Shown one piece after another: positions 14,155 through 15,214 of a stretch of 15,214 bases of DNA. This stretch comes from Bacteroidota bacterium. GTDB lineage: Bacteria > Bacteroidota > Bacteroidia > Bacteroidales > Prolixibacteraceae. The notes below the pieces were generated by a model. The model was not told the origin of the DNA. It ran no database searches and was given only the letters and a program-made list of their open reading frames with translations. The stretch is from assembly GCA_013203755.1 (NCBI GenBank), contig JABMPI010000013.1:1-15214 (forward strand), given 5' to 3'. Each line of letters begins with the position of its first letter. Position 1 is the stretch's first letter. A program made the position numbers and the translations under genes.

Positions 14155-15030
14155 ATGGATCAGTTTTTAAATAATCCCAATTTTATATTCAAATTTGCAC
14201 CGTTTAATGTAAATACGCTTAAGCTATTGATAAAGGGGATGTTGTGGTTTGGAGAACCAAAAAACCAGAATGACCCTTATGAAGGGGAATTTATTCTTGA
14301 AAATTTGGATGAAGTATTAACTGATGAAAAGGAATTGGCAATTAAAAAGGAGATGAATCCAGACACACATCCTAGTAGGTTTGAAGATATTTATAAACTT
14401 GGAGGGAGGAGAAATTTTAAACATGATTATTCAGAATATTTGAAAAATATTCTTAGATCTTGTTATGGAATCTCTTCATTTTCGAAAAAATACAAGGAAT
14501 TATTACTTTGGACTCACTATGCAAATTCACATAAAGGTGTTTGTTTAGTATTTGACAGGAAGATACTTGTCAAGAGCTTGCAGATAGAAAACATGGATAT
14601 TGAAGTGGACAAGGTAAATTATCAATCCAACATACCAAGAATTGAACTAGAAAGTGATGTTAACAAGAATTTATCAATTGATGGATACAGTGTATTCCGA
14701 TTTAAATACGTTGATTTCGAAAAGGAAAAAGAAATTCGGTTTATAAAATATTTCAATCCCAAGTTTGAAGAAGAAAGAGGAATTTGGTTCGACAAAACTG
14801 CACTTAAAGCAGTTATTTTTGGAGAAAGGATGCCTGCAGATGATAGGCGCACAATTGCTCATATCGTTAAATCTAATGATAAGTACAAAGATGTAAAATT
14901 GATTCAATCTACGAAAAATATGGTAACTCGTGAAATTAAAATAGAACCTCTCAATGGACAATCATATATAGATGTTTGGAAAGATTTTGGAGCCAATTTC
15001 GGACTATATGGGGATATTATTCATGATTAA
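14155..15030 (+). CDS. DUF2971 family protein of unknown function
   Basis: A 291-residue soluble protein without signal peptide or membrane segments. It has the characteristic DUF2971 landmarks: a start with LKLLIKGMLWFGEPKNQNDPYEG (within 22-44; the family pattern is a short aromatic strand followed by P..FNDP), then CYGISSFSKKYKELLLW (103-119), THYANSHKGVCLVFD (120-134; family pattern MWaHYa..HkGvClgFd), FRFKYVDFEKEKEIRFIK (181-198; family pattern of an aromatic followed by E.E.R) and LKAVIFGERM (217-226). The biochemical role of DUF2971 is not known to me. I start it at ATG 14155, because the family similarity begins there and the upstream extension to 14035 runs through non-coding-looking DNA. 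The gene is visibly AT-richer than the men operon and stands alone with its own likely promoter, which fits, but does not prove, horizontal gain. Confidence 0.85.
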   Translation: MDQFLNNPNFIFKFAPFNVNTLKLLIKGMLWFGEPKNQNDPYEGEFILENLDEVLTDEKELAIKKEMNPDTHPSRFEDIYKLGGRRNFKHDYSEYLKNILRSCYGISSFSKKYKELLLWTHYANSHKGVCLVFDRKILVKSLQIENMDIEVDKVNYQSNIPRIELESDVNKNLSIDGYSVFRFKYVDFEKEKEIRFIKYFNPKFEEERGIWFDKTALKAVIFGERMPADDRRTIAHIVKSNDKYKDVKLIQSTKNMVTREIKIEPLNGQSYIDVWKDFGANFGLYGDIIHD

Positions 15031-15033
15031 AAT

Positions 15034-15214
15034 TCACCTAACAACCCCCATACCAATTCCCCTCGAACTCGTCTCATAACTATAAAAATTCATCCCAATA
15101 AACAGGGTGTCGAAAGCATCGGTGCCATCGGTGCGGTGCTGGAGTAGATCCTCTTCGGTTTCGGCGAGTTTTTCGCCGTCTGGAGGAAATTCCTGAAGGC
15201 GAGTTTTACAAAAA
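15034..15214 (-). CDS. unidentified minus-strand gene, 3' end only
   Basis: On the minus strand a frame enters from the right edge and stays open for 59 codons to a TGA at 15034-15036. The other two minus-strand frames are broken by stops. The visible C-terminus contains EFPPDGEKLAETEEDLLQHR and then DTLFIGMNFYSYETSSRG. It is mixed hydrophilic and aromatic, with no membrane segment and no motif I recognise. Its stop lies three bases from the stop of the DUF2971 gene, so the two genes converge with no room for a separate terminator. The local base composition is clearly GC-richer than in the DUF2971 gene. Too little is visible to suggest a function; an accidental open frame is still possible. 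Confidence 0.5.
   Translation of the reverse strand, partial: FCKTRLQEFPPDGEKLAETEEDLLQHRTDGTDAFDTLFIGMNFYSYETSSRGIGMGVVR

Noticed and set aside
15031..15033. Possible shared bidirectional terminator between the converging genes
   Set aside because: Only three bases separate the stops, and no hairpin with T-runs is visible around them.

Overview
The window looks like a chromosomal stretch from a member of the Bacteroidota, probably class Bacteroidia. The signs are AT-rich DNA, secreted and lipoprotein glycoside hydrolases in tandem, few recognisable Shine-Dalgarno sequences, promoter-like sites of the TTTG / TAnnTTTG kind, and a menaquinone operon whose MenE is of short form. The genus cannot be fixed from the sequence alone. 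An environmental, glycan-degrading, menaquinone-respiring organism is an inference.

Left part (1-6437): a run of same-strand carbohydrate-active genes. In order they are the 3' part of a family GH20 beta-N-acetylhexosaminidase, a lipoprotein with a probable TIM-barrel glycosidase-like fold, an exported (alpha/alpha)6-barrel-like protein, and an exported clan GH-D (alpha-galactosidase-like) enzyme. The last is split by one in-frame TAA into two open frames (3606-4772 and 4812-6437). This looks like the end of a polysaccharide utilisation locus; no SusC/SusD or regulator lies inside the window. The 2000-2223 gap carries a perfect 24-nt inverted repeat overlapping a perfect 20-nt homopurine mirror repeat.

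Middle part (6549-13787): a tight seven-gene menaquinone (vitamin K2) operon in the order DHNA-CoA thioesterase (MenI-like), menF, menD, menB, menA, menC, menE. Chorismate becomes isochorismate (MenF), then SEPHCHC (MenD), then SHCHC (MenH, not in this window), then o-succinylbenzoate (MenC), OSB-CoA (MenE), DHNA-CoA (MenB), DHNA (thioesterase), and finally demethylmenaquinone (MenA). The final methylation gene (menG/ubiE) is also absent here. Genes are separated by a few bases or overlap, except between menB and menA. There a 129-nt imperfect palindrome fills most of the gap and is the most striking non-coding structure in the window.

Right part (13788-15214): a 367-nt non-coding stretch with a short direct repeat and an unexplained GC-richer block, then a DUF2971-family gene of unknown function that is visibly AT-richer than its neighbours. 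Three bases beyond its stop is the converging 3' end of an unidentified minus-strand gene that leaves the window. No tRNA, rRNA, CRISPR array, complete insertion sequence or recognisable defence system was seen.
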